From an uncultured Christensenella sp. (GTDB taxonomy: Bacteria; Bacillota; Clostridia; Christensenellales; Borkfalkiaceae): DNA of 64,000 nucleotides. Shown here piece after piece: positions 15,215 through 23,438 of this stretch. The notes under the pieces are model-generated. The model worked only from the letters and a program-made list of their open reading frames with translations, ran no database searches and was not told the origin of the DNA. A program made the translations under genes and the position numbers. The stretch spans positions 62,001 to 126,000 of the forward strand of contig CAJUFY010000006.1 of NCBI GenBank assembly GCA_910586245.1, read 5' to 3'. The stretch's first letter is position 1. The number at the start of each line of letters is the position of its first letter.

Positions 15215-16128
15215 TTTTCCTTCTCCTTCCGAATTCCGATCGCAAGCGTCAACAGCGCCTGCGCGAAATTCGCGTTGAACTGAATCTGCCGTTCCGCAGC
15301 GTCCGTGAGCGACAGCGCGGCAAGAATCGCCCCCGCGGGATATTCTTCCGCAAGCCGCGCCGCCGATTCGCCCGTCGCGGCGTACTGCTCCCGCCCCGTG
15401 CGATGAAAAAGCATATCGCGCAGCAACAGCCTGACCGCCGCAAGAAAGGCGCGCTTTTCCTTCCGTTCGCCGAGTTCGCGGCACAGCGCCGCGTCTTCGC
15501 CCGAAAGAAAGCGTTCCGCAAGCGCAAATTCGCCGCCGCCTTCAAGCAACCGTTCCGCAATCGAATAAATGCCGCCGCAAGCCGCCGCAACGGCCTGCGC
15601 GCCAGACTTGCCGCCGTGATTGCGGTTCAGCGCGCCCTCGATTTCCGCTTCGGAAAAGGGAGAAACGCTCAGCTTTTTCACGCGGGAGAGCACCGTGGAA
15701 AGCACGGCGTGTTCGGCAGTCGCGCCGAGCAAAAAGAAAACGCCCTCCGCAGGTTCTTCCAGCGATTTCAACAATTTGTTCTGCACGAGGGGCGTCACGT
15801 TATGAAACGCGTCGAGCACGAACAGCTTTTTCGCGCCCTCGACGGGGCGAAGCAGACTTTCGTCGATCAGCGCGCCCGCAAGTTCCGCGGTCAGCTTTCC
15901 GCCCGCAGGCGGATAGAACAAACAGTCGGAATAACTTTCCGCATCGATGAGGTTCGCCGTGCGGCTCCCTTCCTCCGCGCCGAAAAACGCCTTCGCGCAT
16001 TCCTTTAACAGCGCGCGCAGATACGCTTCGTCGGGAAAGATCACGAGCGCGGCGTGGGAAGCCGTGCCGCGCCCGGCGTCCGCCGCAATCGTACGGTATG
16101 CGGTTGTCGCGCGAAGTAGCCGTTGCAT
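15196..16128 (-). CDS. holB: DNA polymerase III delta-prime subunit
   Basis: A 310-residue clamp-loader subunit. Conserved are KKLFVLDAFHNVTPLVQNKLLKSLEEPAEGVFFLLGA (about residues 99-135) and the sensor region STVLSRVKKL. As usual for delta-prime there is no functional Walker A loop. It helps load the DnaN clamp encoded 30 kb away in this window. In many Firmicutes tmk lies directly upstream; here the speA-like gene ends at the base next to the holB start codon instead. Confidence 0.9.
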   Translation of the reverse strand: MQRLLRATTAYRTIAADAGRGTASHAALVIFPDEAYLRALLKECAKAFFGAEEGSRTANLIDAESYSDCLFYPPAGGKLTAELAGALIDESLLRPVEGAKKLFVLDAFHNVTPLVQNKLLKSLEEPAEGVFFLLGATAEHAVLSTVLSRVKKLSVSPFSEAEIEGALNRNHGGKSGAQAVAAACGGIYSIAERLLEGGGEFALAERFLSGEDAALCRELGERKEKRAFLAAVRLLLRDMLFHRTGREQYAATGESAARLAEEYPAGAILAALSLTDAAERQIQFNANFAQALLTLAIGIRKEKEKWQKLS

Positions 16129-17358
16129 TTATTCCTCTTCGTAAACGGCGATCGCGCCGTTTCTCATTCCGTAAGTTCCGCTTGCCGTCAAAAGCCGCGC
16201 CACGGCGCGTTCGCTCACGACGTCGCCCGCCTTGATCAAGGGCATGCACGGGGGGAAGAGCCCGCAATCTTCGGCGCACACCCGCCCGATTGCCCGCTCC
16301 GCTTCCAGCCAGACCGCGCGCATTCCCGCCGCCTGCGCCGTTTCCGTATCCTCGGAAACCGTTCCGCGCGGAAGTTTGTTCAACAGCGAGCAAAGCCGTT
16401 TCAATTCTTTGGTCGTCGTTTTGGGCGAAAGATAGAACATCAGATAGTTCCCGTCGTTGAATTCGGGGAACACGCCGTGCACTTCCAAAAACTTTTGCGC
16501 CGCGTCGGCGCAATCGCCGAACGGTATCAGCAGTTTGCTCCAATCGTCGTTGGGATAAGCGTCCAACGCGCCTTTGAGCGCCGAAGCGACTTCTTCTATC
16601 TTCAGATTGCGCGGATATTTCACCGCGTATTCCACGCTCGCCAGAATCGGATAGGAAGGCGAAGTCGTGCGGAAATATAACACGCTCTTTTCCAGCAGTT
16701 CCGACCAAGCGCGGTTTTTAGCCGAAACCACCGCGCCCTGCGTGAGCGCGGGCAGGGATTTATGTACGCCGTCCACCCACAGATCGGCGAACTTCCCCGC
16801 GTGCGCTTCGGTAAAATGCAGATGCGCGCCGTGCGCGCCGTCGACCAGAAGCGGTTTGCCCGCGCAGTCGCAAAGTTCCCGCGCCGCCGCAAGCGACGCG
16901 TAATTTCCGTAATAATCGGGCGAAGTGAGCAACAACGCGTCCGCGGTCTGCAACGCCGTTTCCAGATCCTCCGCCGCAGGCTGCAGGGGAATGCCCGCCG
17001 ATTTCTTCTGCGGGATCGGCAGCGCGGCAACGCCCAGCGCTTCGCAGGCATGCTTCACGCAGACGTGCGCGTACACGGGGAACGCAAGGCTGTTGCACCC
17101 CGCTTTTTTGAGCGCCAACACCATTGCGTAAACGCCCGCCGTGCTTCCGTCCGTCAGCAAAAAGCTGCAATCCGCGCCCAGAATTTCCGCAACGTCCCGC
17201 TCCGCACGGCGCAGAACGCCTTTCGGCGCATACAGATTGTCCGAATAGGAAAGCTCGGTAATATCCGCGCCCGCGCGTTTATGCCCGGGCGTGTGGAAGG
17301 AAATATGCTTTTTCTGCGCGCGGAGCATCTCCGCAATCGCGCATTTAACTTTTTTCAT
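16129..17358 (-). CDS. Orn/Lys/Arg decarboxylase-family PLP enzyme (YaaO/SpeA-like)
   Basis: A 409-residue fold-type I PLP enzyme of the short Gram-positive Orn/Lys/Arg decarboxylase group. The N-terminal SFHTPGHKRG-like segment FHTPGHKRAGADITELSYSDNL (about residues 20-41), FLLTDGSTAGVYAM (about 69-82), LLVDGAHGAHLHF (PLP Asp, about 184-196) and VDGVHKSLPALTQG (PLP Lys, about 208-221) are clear. The likely product is a polyamine precursor such as cadaverine or agmatine. The ATG at 17358 overlaps the preceding gene by 14 nt. Bacillus yaaO holds the same place near holB. Confidence 0.88.
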   Translation of the reverse strand: MKKVKCAIAEMLRAQKKHISFHTPGHKRAGADITELSYSDNLYAPKGVLRRAERDVAEILGADCSFLLTDGSTAGVYAMVLALKKAGCNSLAFPVYAHVCVKHACEALGVAALPIPQKKSAGIPLQPAAEDLETALQTADALLLTSPDYYGNYASLAAARELCDCAGKPLLVDGAHGAHLHFTEAHAGKFADLWVDGVHKSLPALTQGAVVSAKNRAWSELLEKSVLYFRTTSPSYPILASVEYAVKYPRNLKIEEVASALKGALDAYPNDDWSKLLIPFGDCADAAQKFLEVHGVFPEFNDGNYLMFYLSPKTTTKELKRLCSLLNKLPRGTVSEDTETAQAAGMRAVWLEAERAIGRVCAEDCGLFPPCMPLIKAGDVVSERAVARLLTASGTYGMRNGAIAVYEEE

Positions 17359-18271
17359 TTGCAGCACCGTATTCTTCAACCAGATAACGCAGGAAGGAAA
17401 CCGTTTCAAACCGAAGATCGTTGCCCTTGCCGCGTTCGTTGCAGAAAATCATGAGCGAAACGGGGGCAAGCGAGGGCTCGCCGTCCTTTACGTAAGTCAC
17501 GAGACTGCCGATCCCGCCCAACGCCTTTAAACTGATTGCGAAATTATATTCGCCCTCTTCCGTCCGATACGAAACGTGCGAAAGCTTTCCTTCTTCGAAC
17601 GCTTCGACGACGAAAAGATAATCTTCGCGCAGTTGCAGAAGGCGTTCTTGTTCCCGCGCAATCCCCGCCTCTTTTTTCGCAGCTTTTAAAAAGCGTTTGT
17701 CCTTTCCGTTGCGGTTCAAAAAGCACTCTTTTGCGGCGGTTTCGTCAAGCGCGCTTGCGGCGGTAAAATCCTGCCCGAAAAATCCGCAAAGATAATTTTT
17801 GCAATCCTCGAAAAAGTACGCGGTATCGTAAAATCCGCTCCGCTTTTCTTCGCCGCGGTAAGCGACGCCGTAGCTGTAAGCCAACAGCGGCGTGGAATTT
17901 TCTTTCAGCTTGCCCTCTTCGTCGTATTCGGGCGTATCCGCCACGAACATTGCCGTGCCCTCTCCCGCGGCGCGGCGGGTCGTATACAGCGTGCCGGAAT
18001 ATTGATCGTTGCCGAAATCTTCCGCGCCCACCGATAAAATATCGTAGGAAAGCTTCGGCTCGATTTCCCTGTCGAGCGTCGCAAAATCTTTCCCCGAAGA
18101 GAGCCCGCCGTAACAGTAAACGGTGAACGTTTGCGCCAAGGTCGGACGGGTGCCCACCATCGTGAAAAACAGCGAAAGCGCCACGACCGCCGCCGCAACG
18201 GCGGCAAGAATTTTGATCCAGTCGTAGGAGAGCAGATTCCCCAGTCTTTGTTTTGTAATTTTCGCGTCCAA
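17345..18271 (-). CDS. Hypothetical membrane-anchored protein
   Basis: A 308-residue protein with one N-terminal membrane helix (about residues 17-41, WIKILAAVAAAVVALSLFFTMVG) after a short basic segment, then an extracytoplasmic domain of about 260 residues. I do not recognise the family. The Glu/Lys-rich middle (about 170-215) looks alpha-helical. The TTG at 18271 is chosen because AAGGAG lies 6 nt upstream. It lies inside the greA-lysS-speA-holB operon, so it is co-expressed with housekeeping genes, but its role cannot be inferred. Confidence 0.8.
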   Translation of the reverse strand: MDAKITKQRLGNLLSYDWIKILAAVAAAVVALSLFFTMVGTRPTLAQTFTVYCYGGLSSGKDFATLDREIEPKLSYDILSVGAEDFGNDQYSGTLYTTRRAAGEGTAMFVADTPEYDEEGKLKENSTPLLAYSYGVAYRGEEKRSGFYDTAYFFEDCKNYLCGFFGQDFTAASALDETAAKECFLNRNGKDKRFLKAAKKEAGIAREQERLLQLREDYLFVVEAFEEGKLSHVSYRTEEGEYNFAISLKALGGIGSLVTYVKDGEPSLAPVSLMIFCNERGKGNDLRFETVSFLRYLVEEYGAANEKS

Positions 18272-18309
18272 CGCTACTCCTTACGCCGCGCGCCGCATGG
18301 CGCGGCGAT

Positions 18310-19794
18310 TTATTTCTTCGGTTTCATGGTGGGGAACAAGAGCACGTCGCGAATGCTGTCGCTGTCGGTCAGCAACATCACGAGGCGATCCACCCCCAGT
18401 CCCAGCCCGCCCGTAGGGGGCATGCCGTATTCGAGCGCATTCAAAAAGTCTTCGTCCACTTCGGCGTTCATGCCGAGCGCGCGTTTCTTTTCCGCCTGTC
18501 TGGTCATTCTTTCGCGTTGGTCGATCGGATCGTTGAGCTCGGAAAAAGCATTGCCCATTTCCATACCCAGCATAAAGTATTCGAACCGTTCGGTCATCGA
18601 AGGGTCTTCGGGCTTGCGCTTTGCAAGCGGAGAAATTTCCACGGGATAATCGTAAATGAAGGTGGGCTGAACGAGCTTGTCCTCTACGTAACGGTCAAAA
18701 AATTCGGCGAGCACGTGCCCCTTCGTATCCTTTCCCTTTTCGAGTTCGATATGATGTTCGCGGGCAAGCGCCTGCGCTTCTTCATCCGTTTTGACCGCCG
18801 AAAAATCGACGCCCGAATATTTTTTCACGGCGTCCGTCATCGTGAGCCGTTCCCACTTCGAAAGGTCAACTTCCGTTCCGCGGCAGGTCACTTGCAGCGT
18901 TCCGCACGCTTTGAGCGCGACGCGCTTATACAGTTCTTCCACGAAATCCATGACTTCGAAATAATCGACGTACGCCTGATAAATTTCCACCGTGGTAAAT
19001 TCGGGATTGTGCGAAGCATCCATGCCCTCGTTGCGGAAGATTCTGCCCAGTTCGTACACCTTTTCGAACCCGCCCACGATGAGCCGTTTCAGATACAGTT
19101 CCGTTTCAATTCTCAGGTACATGTCCAGATCGAGGGCGTTGTGGTGCGTTTTAAAAGGACGGGCGTCCGCGCCGATTTCCAGCGGAAGCAGGATAGGCGT
19201 ATCCGCTTCCAAAAATCCCTTTTCGTTTAAAAACGCGCGGATTTCGCCGATGATCTTCGCGCGGCGGTAAAAGGTTTCGCGCACGGTTTCGTTCATGATC
19301 AGATCGACGTGACGGAGACGGTACTTCATGTCCACGTTCACAAGCCCGTTGTGCTTTTCGGGCAGGGGCAGGAGGGACTTCGTAAGCATTTCGAGGTGCG
19401 TTGCATGCACGGTCACTTCGCCCGTCTGCGTTTTGAACACCGTTCCGCGGATTCCCACGATATCGCCGATGTCGTAATCCTTTTTATACGCCGTGTACAC
19501 GTCTTCGCCCACGTCCTGACGGGTAATATAAATCTGCAACTGTCCGTCTTTATCGGAAATATGCGAAAAGGAAGCCTTCCCCATAATGCGGCGGGACATG
19601 AGTCTGCCCGCAACGGAGATTTCCTTCCCTTCGAACGCTTCGAAATTGTCTTTGATTTCCTGCGAGTGCGCGTCGACCGCGTACTTCGTCTTTGCATAGG
19701 GGTTGTTCCCCTCCGCAATGATTTTAGCAAGTTTTTCGCGGCGGATCCGAGCCTGTTCGGCAAGCTCTTCCGCAGAATTCGTAATTTCTTCCAT
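18310..19794 (-). CDS. lysS: Lysyl-tRNA synthetase, class II
   Basis: A 494-residue enzyme that charges tRNA-Lys. The N-terminal OB anticodon-binding domain (about residues 60-150) includes GRLMSRRIMGKASFSHISD. Class II motif 2 is FRNEGMDASHNPEFT (about 250-264). Motif 3 is GGLGLGVDRLVMLLTD near the C-terminus. Length is typical. The ATG at 19794 follows GAGAGAG and lies 9 nt after the greA stop. The greA-lysS pairing is a common Firmicute arrangement. Confidence 0.98.
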   Translation of the reverse strand: MEEITNSAEELAEQARIRREKLAKIIAEGNNPYAKTKYAVDAHSQEIKDNFEAFEGKEISVAGRLMSRRIMGKASFSHISDKDGQLQIYITRQDVGEDVYTAYKKDYDIGDIVGIRGTVFKTQTGEVTVHATHLEMLTKSLLPLPEKHNGLVNVDMKYRLRHVDLIMNETVRETFYRRAKIIGEIRAFLNEKGFLEADTPILLPLEIGADARPFKTHHNALDLDMYLRIETELYLKRLIVGGFEKVYELGRIFRNEGMDASHNPEFTTVEIYQAYVDYFEVMDFVEELYKRVALKACGTLQVTCRGTEVDLSKWERLTMTDAVKKYSGVDFSAVKTDEEAQALAREHHIELEKGKDTKGHVLAEFFDRYVEDKLVQPTFIYDYPVEISPLAKRKPEDPSMTERFEYFMLGMEMGNAFSELNDPIDQRERMTRQAEKKRALGMNAEVDEDFLNALEYGMPPTGGLGLGVDRLVMLLTDSDSIRDVLLFPTMKPKK

Positions 19795-19803
19795 AGTTCT
19801 CTC

Positions 19804-20268
19804 TCAATTGATTTTCAGAATTTTAAGCTGGTATTCGCAGTCGGGCGCCTTTACGGTAACCGTTTCGCCTTTTTTGCGCTTTAACAGCGCCGCGCCCACG
19901 GGGGATTCGTTGGAAACGATGTTCTTCATCGCGTCCACCTCGGTGGTGCCCATAATGGTATAGGTGGTTTCTTCTTCGAGATCGAGATCGTACACGGTCA
20001 CTTCCGAACCGATGTGCACGGTCGAATTATCGTCCGTTTCTTCGATGATCACCGCGTTTTTGATTTTATAGTCGAGTTCGATGATTTCGCCCTCGTTCGC
20101 CGCCTGTTCGTTGCGCGCCGCGTCGTATTCGGCGTTTTCGGACAAATCGCCGTGGCTGCGCGCTTCCTGAATGCGTTCCACGATTTCCGCGCGTTTGACT
20201 TTCTGGAGATATTCGAGCTGTTTGACCGCGTCGTCGTATCCCTTTTGCGTCATGAAAAATTCTGCCAT
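19804..20268 (-). CDS. greA: Transcription elongation factor GreA
   Basis: A 154-residue factor that enters the RNA polymerase secondary channel and triggers cleavage of backtracked RNA. The N-terminal coiled coil (about residues 8-75) carries ARSHGDLSENAEYDAARNEQ, with the acidic tip residues that activate cleavage. The C-terminal FKBP-like domain ends with SPVGAALLKRKKGETVTVKAP. The ATG at 20268 follows GAGGA. It leads a long operon with lysS and has its own promoter and a structured leader. Confidence 0.98.
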   Translation of the reverse strand: MAEFFMTQKGYDDAVKQLEYLQKVKRAEIVERIQEARSHGDLSENAEYDAARNEQAANEGEIIELDYKIKNAVIIEETDDNSTVHIGSEVTVYDLDLEEETTYTIMGTTEVDAMKNIVSNESPVGAALLKRKKGETVTVKAPDCEYQLKILKIN

Positions 20269-20325
20269 AATTTCCGTCCTCTTTTTTGCGCTGTGCGCGC
20301 TTCTACTTAAAAATTTATAAAGACG

Positions 20326-20358
20326 ACCGTGATTCCCCACTTTTCAGGAAATCACGGT
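20326..20358 (-). promoter_or_regulatory. greA: Hairpin in the greA 5' leader
   Basis: ACCGTGATT (20326-20334) pairs with AATCACGGT (20350-20358). It starts about 10 nt after the predicted transcription start. No ORF lies in the 100-nt leader, so it may be an attenuator or RNA-stabilising element. Confidence 0.5.
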
Positions 20359-20372
20359 ACGTCGCTGTTGTT

Positions 20373-20401
20373 ATTATAGTCGAAGGAAAGCGATTTGTCA
20401 A
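20373..20401 (-). promoter_or_regulatory. greA: Consensus promoter of the greA-lysS operon
   Basis: Perfect TTGACA (20396-20401) and TATAAT (20373-20378) on the minus strand with 17 nt between. Confidence 0.88.
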
Positions 20402-20421
20402 CCTACTTTTCCTTTTCCGTT

Positions 20422-21597
20422 TCATTTTTCACGCGAATTTTGGCAAAATCGCGCGATTCGCTCCACCGCTTCGGTCAGCTCCGCCATGCCCGTGGCGTAG
20501 GAACAGCGCACGTGATTTTCTCCGCACGCGCCGAACGCGCTCCCCGGTACGACGGCAACGCGCTCCGTACGCAACAGCGCGTCGGCAAACCGTTCGCCCG
20601 AAAGACCGGTGCGCTCCACCGAAGGAAACACGTAGAACGCGCCGCGCGGCTCGAAACAGTCCAGCCCCAGATCGTTGAACGCCTTTACGAGAAAACGCCG
20701 CCGTTTGTCGTATTCCGCGCGCATGCTTTCGACCGAAGAAAAGCCGTCGGCAAATCCGCCCGCAAGCGCCGCAACCGCCGCATGCTGGGAAACGCGCGGC
20801 GCGCAGAGCATCGTGTACTGGTGAATTTTCAGCATCGCGGCGTCCAGCGCTTCGGGCGCGCACACAAAGCCGACCCGCCAGCCCGTCATGGCGAACGCTT
20901 TGGAAAAGCCGCCGAGCAAAATCGTCCGTTCGCGCATTCTGCCGAGCGAAGCGACGGAAACGTGTCTGCCGCCGTAAGTGAGTTCGGCGTAAATTTCGTC
21001 GGAAACCACGAGAAGATCGTGTCTTTCGATCACGGGAAGGATCGCTTCCAACTGCTCCTTCGTCATGATCCCGCCCGTAGGGTTGTTGGGATAGGCGAGA
21101 ATGAGCGTTTTCGTGCGGGGCGTGATCGCCGCTTCCAACGCTTCGGGCGTGAGAATAAAGCCGTTTTCCGCGCCGCACCGCACGGACACGGGTACGCCGC
21201 CCGCAAGATGAACGATCGGCGCGTAAGAAACGTACGCGGGATCGGGCAGCAGCACTTCGTCGCCTCGTTCGCAGGTCGCGCGCAGCGCAAGGTCGATCCC
21301 TTCGCTCGCGCCTACGGTGATAATCGTCTGTTCGGGCGAATAGTCTACCCCGAACCGTTCGGCAAGATAACGCGAAACCAAACCGCGCAGCTCCTTCAAC
21401 CCGCGGTTTCCCGTGTACTGCGTGTACCCCTTTTGCAGAGAGCGGATACCCGCGCTGCGGATATCCCACGGGGTGACGAAATCGGGCTCGCCGACGCCGA
21501 GGGAGATTGCGTCGGGAAGAGATTCCACGATATCGAAATATTTACGGATGCCGCTCGGTTTGAGCTCCTTCGCGCTTCGGGTTAAAAAATCCCTCAT
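20422..21597 (-). CDS. Class I/II pyridoxal-phosphate aminotransferase
   Basis: A 391-residue fold-type I aminotransferase similar to the PatA/aromatic or aspartate group. PLP-related motifs are VGASEGIDLAL (about residues 95-105), YPNNPTGGIM (about 169-178), VSDEIYAELTYGG (about 199-211) and the Schiff-base lysine in LGGFSKAFAMTGWRVGF (about 228-244). Arg near the C-terminus (VRCSYAT) binds the substrate carboxylate. Its start overlaps the Lrp regulator's stop by 4 nt, which suggests amino-acid-responsive control. The exact amino donor is unknown. Confidence 0.93.
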   Translation of the reverse strand: MRDFLTRSAKELKPSGIRKYFDIVESLPDAISLGVGEPDFVTPWDIRSAGIRSLQKGYTQYTGNRGLKELRGLVSRYLAERFGVDYSPEQTIITVGASEGIDLALRATCERGDEVLLPDPAYVSYAPIVHLAGGVPVSVRCGAENGFILTPEALEAAITPRTKTLILAYPNNPTGGIMTKEQLEAILPVIERHDLLVVSDEIYAELTYGGRHVSVASLGRMRERTILLGGFSKAFAMTGWRVGFVCAPEALDAAMLKIHQYTMLCAPRVSQHAAVAALAGGFADGFSSVESMRAEYDKRRRFLVKAFNDLGLDCFEPRGAFYVFPSVERTGLSGERFADALLRTERVAVVPGSAFGACGENHVRCSYATGMAELTEAVERIARFCQNSREK

Positions 21598-22082
21598 GCC
21601 TGTACGGAAATCCTTCTGTTCTTTTCCCGCCCCGTGAGCGCGCCCTCGATTTTATACTTTTTCAGAATGAAATGCGTCGCCGTGGAAAGCACGCATTCGA
21701 ACGTGGAAATACATTCCGAAATAAAGCGGGAAACCGCCTTGACCGAATTGCTTTCCACAATCACGGCGAAATCGTACGCGCCGCTCATGAGATAGAGATT
21801 TTTCACTTCGCCGTGCTGGGCGATTTCGCTTGCGATCCCGTCGAAGCCGGAACCGCTTTGCGGCGTGACCTTCACTTCGATGAGCGCCTGCACGCATTCG
21901 TCCTCTTCCTCGTCGAGATTGGAAATCGCGGCGTATTTCACGATCGTGCCCCGCCGTTCCATATCGCGGATCGCGTTTTTCACCGCCGCCGCGTCTTCGC
22001 CGAGCATGGTGGCAATCTGCTCCGCGCCCGCACGGCAATCCTCGCTTAAAATTCCGAGAATCTGTTTTTCCAACTTTTCCAT
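21594..22082 (-). CDS. Lrp/AsnC-family transcriptional regulator
   Basis: A 162-residue regulator. The N-terminal winged HTH (about residues 3-50) reads LEKQILGILSEDCRAGAEQIATMLG...VKNAIRDMERRGTIVKYAAI. The C-terminal RAM ligand domain (about 65-150) has HGEVKNLYLMSGAYDFAVIVES. Lrp family members sense amino acids and form octamers. It is translationally coupled to the aminotransferase, its likely target. ATG at 22082 with GGAGG upstream; consensus-like promoter at 22109-22137. Confidence 0.93.
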   Translation of the reverse strand: MEKLEKQILGILSEDCRAGAEQIATMLGEDAAAVKNAIRDMERRGTIVKYAAISNLDEEEDECVQALIEVKVTPQSGSGFDGIASEIAQHGEVKNLYLMSGAYDFAVIVESNSVKAVSRFISECISTFECVLSTATHFILKKYKIEGALTGREKNRRISVQA

Positions 22083-22108
22083 ATCCGCCTCCGCAATATT
22101 TTTATTCC

Positions 22109-22137
22109 ATTGTAACGGGTTTGGTGAATAAAGTCAA
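22109..22137 (-). promoter_or_regulatory. Promoter of the lrp-aminotransferase operon
   Basis: TTGACT (22132-22137), 17 nt, TACAAT (22109-22114) on the minus strand; only 6 bp from the divergent promoter at 22144. Confidence 0.75.
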
Positions 22138-22143
22138 ATACAT

Positions 22144-22172
22144 TTGCTTTTTTGCCCGCAATTTCGTATAAT
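22144..22172 (+). promoter_or_regulatory. Promoter giving a leaderless start for the gene at 22179
   Basis: TTGCTT (22144-22149), 17 nt, perfect TATAAT (22167-22172), then 6 nt (AACGGT) and ATG. Confidence 0.7.
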
Positions 22173-22178
22173 AACGGT

Positions 22179-22436
22179 ATGTTCCGCATTTGGGCAAAAG
22201 TGATGAAAGAAGATCACATCGTAAAACAGTACGACTACAACCGCGAGGAAAAATTCACCTATGCGAACTTTTTCCGCTATCTTTCGGAAATCTGCGACAC
22301 GCTCGACGTTCCCACGCCCGTGCTGTTGAAAACGCATATCTTCAATTACGCGAAGTTCAACCGCGTAGTTTTCCGCCCCTCCGACTTTATGGAAACCCCT
22401 CCGTTCGATAAACTGGTACTCGAAAATCTGGTGTAA
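22179..22436 (+). CDS. Small conserved-looking hypothetical protein
   Basis: An 85-residue soluble protein (MFRIWAKVMKEDHIVKQYDY...) rich in aromatic and charged residues. No membrane helix, signal or known motif is seen. The ATG at 22179 sits 6 nt after a TATAAT, so the mRNA is probably leaderless; an in-frame TTG upstream would lie upstream of the transcription start. It heads a plus-strand group (22483, queT) but has its own promoter. Function unknown. Confidence 0.75.
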   Translation: MFRIWAKVMKEDHIVKQYDYNREEKFTYANFFRYLSEICDTLDVPTPVLLKTHIFNYAKFNRVVFRPSDFMETPPFDKLVLENLV

Positions 22437-22482
22437 CGCTTTTACGGCGTATTTTCCTGCCCGTTCCGCACAAAATAACGGC

Positions 22483-22692
22483 ATGAAAGTCACCACCCTG
22501 ATCTGTTGTTCCCTGCTCGTATTCTTCGGGCTGTGCGCCGCCGTGTTCGCGTTGACGGGATTTGATTTCCTGCTGTTCGTAACGGCGGGCAACGCAATCG
22601 CTTACCGCGCGATCCTTTCGCTTGCGGGCGTAAGCGCGCTGTGGCTGCTCTTCTGGCTGATCGCATTCCGTCCGACAAAATTTTTGTCGTAA
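22483..22692 (+). CDS. DUF378-like small membrane protein
   Basis: A 69-residue protein with two membrane helices (about residues 3-27 and 40-62). The pattern of a glycine-containing first helix, FDFLLFV, then NAIAYRAILSLAGVSALWLL resembles the YuzA/DUF378 family, of unknown function. The ATG at 22483 lacks a ribosome site; CAAAAT lies 6 nt upstream, mirroring the leaderless arrangement of the preceding gene, although the -35 is poor. Confidence 0.65.
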   Translation: MKVTTLICCSLLVFFGLCAAVFALTGFDFLLFVTAGNAIAYRAILSLAGVSALWLLFWLIAFRPTKFLS

Positions 22693-22702
22693 CCAAAATC
22701 GC

Positions 22703-22731
22703 TTGACCGCGCTTTGAAAAAGTAGTAAGAT
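22703..22731 (+). promoter_or_regulatory. Promoter of the preQ1 riboswitch-queT unit
   Basis: TTGACC (22703-22708), 17 nt, TAAGAT (22726-22731). The predicted start falls at about 22738, directly at the aptamer. Confidence 0.65.
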
Positions 22732-22738
22732 AAACGCA

Positions 22739-22780
22739 CGGAAGGTTTTCGGAGAACACTTCCGAATAAAAAAACCGAGG
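22739..22780 (+). promoter_or_regulatory. preQ1-I riboswitch
   Basis: The stem CGGAAG/CTTCCG (22739-22744 with 22759-22764) encloses a GTTTTCGGAGAACA loop. It is followed by an A-rich tail (GAATAAAAAAA) and CCGAGG. The loop CGG can pair with the tail CCG to form the H-type pseudoknot of the class I preQ1 aptamer. The tail ends in GAGG, the ribosome site of queT, so ligand binding should block translation. Gene context fits exactly: queT homologues are preQ1-regulated queuosine-precursor importers. Confidence 0.85.
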
Positions 22781-22791
22781 TATAATTTGAT

Positions 22792-23391
22792 ATGAAGGAT
22801 TTATTTTCGACCAAGCGCATCTGCCGCGCGGGCGTTATCGCCGCGCTGTACGTTGCGCTTACTTACGCTTTTGCGCCGATCGCGTTTCAGGGCATGTTCC
22901 AGATTCGCCCCGCAGAAGCGCTTTGCATTCTCCCCCTCTTCTTCCCCGAAGCGGTTCCCGCGCTGTACGTAGGATGCATGCTCAGCAATCTCGCTTCCAT
23001 GTATTTGATCTACGACGTGTTCGTCGGTTCGCTCGCGACGCTTGCCGGCGCGCTCGGCACCTATCTGATCGGCAGAATCCTGCGCGAATCTTCGCAAAAG
23101 AAACTCGTGCACGCGGGCAGAATCGCCTTCGGCGGTTTGATTCCCGTACTTGCGAACACCTTTATCATTCCCTTGATCATCGTATTTTTGTGCCACGATA
23201 CCGAGGGCTTCGCCAACGTTTCAATCGCATACTGGACCTACTGCCTTTCGATGTTCGTTTCCGAAAGCGTCTGGATTTTGGGGCTCGGCGCGCCGCTGTA
23301 TCTTTCGATTCTGAAATTGCGCAGAAAAGGCGTAAGCGCATTTCTCGACAAAAAGAAACCCGCGGAAGCGACGAACGCTCCGCAGGTCTGA
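22792..23391 (+). CDS. queT: Queuosine-precursor ECF transporter S component QueT
   Basis: A 199-residue membrane protein with about five or six helices. The family pattern AALYVALTYAFAPIAFQGMFQIRPAEALCILPLFFPEAVPALYVGCMLSNL (about residues 17-67) matches the QueT family, the substrate-binding S component that brings in preQ1 or queuine using a shared ECF energising module. The basic tail (about 180-199) is cytoplasmic. ATG at 22792 with GAGG inside the riboswitch tail. No queuosine biosynthesis genes are near. Confidence 0.94.
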   Translation: MKDLFSTKRICRAGVIAALYVALTYAFAPIAFQGMFQIRPAEALCILPLFFPEAVPALYVGCMLSNLASMYLIYDVFVGSLATLAGALGTYLIGRILRESSQKKLVHAGRIAFGGLIPVLANTFIIPLIIVFLCHDTEGFANVSIAYWTYCLSMFVSESVWILGLGAPLYLSILKLRRKGVSAFLDKKKPAEATNAPQV

Positions 23392-23406
23392 ACAAAAATT
23401 CCATGC

Positions 23407-23437
23407 CGCCGCACGGTCTCCGCGTGCGGCGGTTTTA
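23407..23437. terminator. Bidirectional terminator after queT
   Basis: CCGCCGCACG (23407-23416) pairs with CGTGCGGCGG (23423-23432), followed by TTTTATTT. It separates convergent queT and the gene ending at 23439. Confidence 0.8.
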
Positions 23438-23438
23438 T

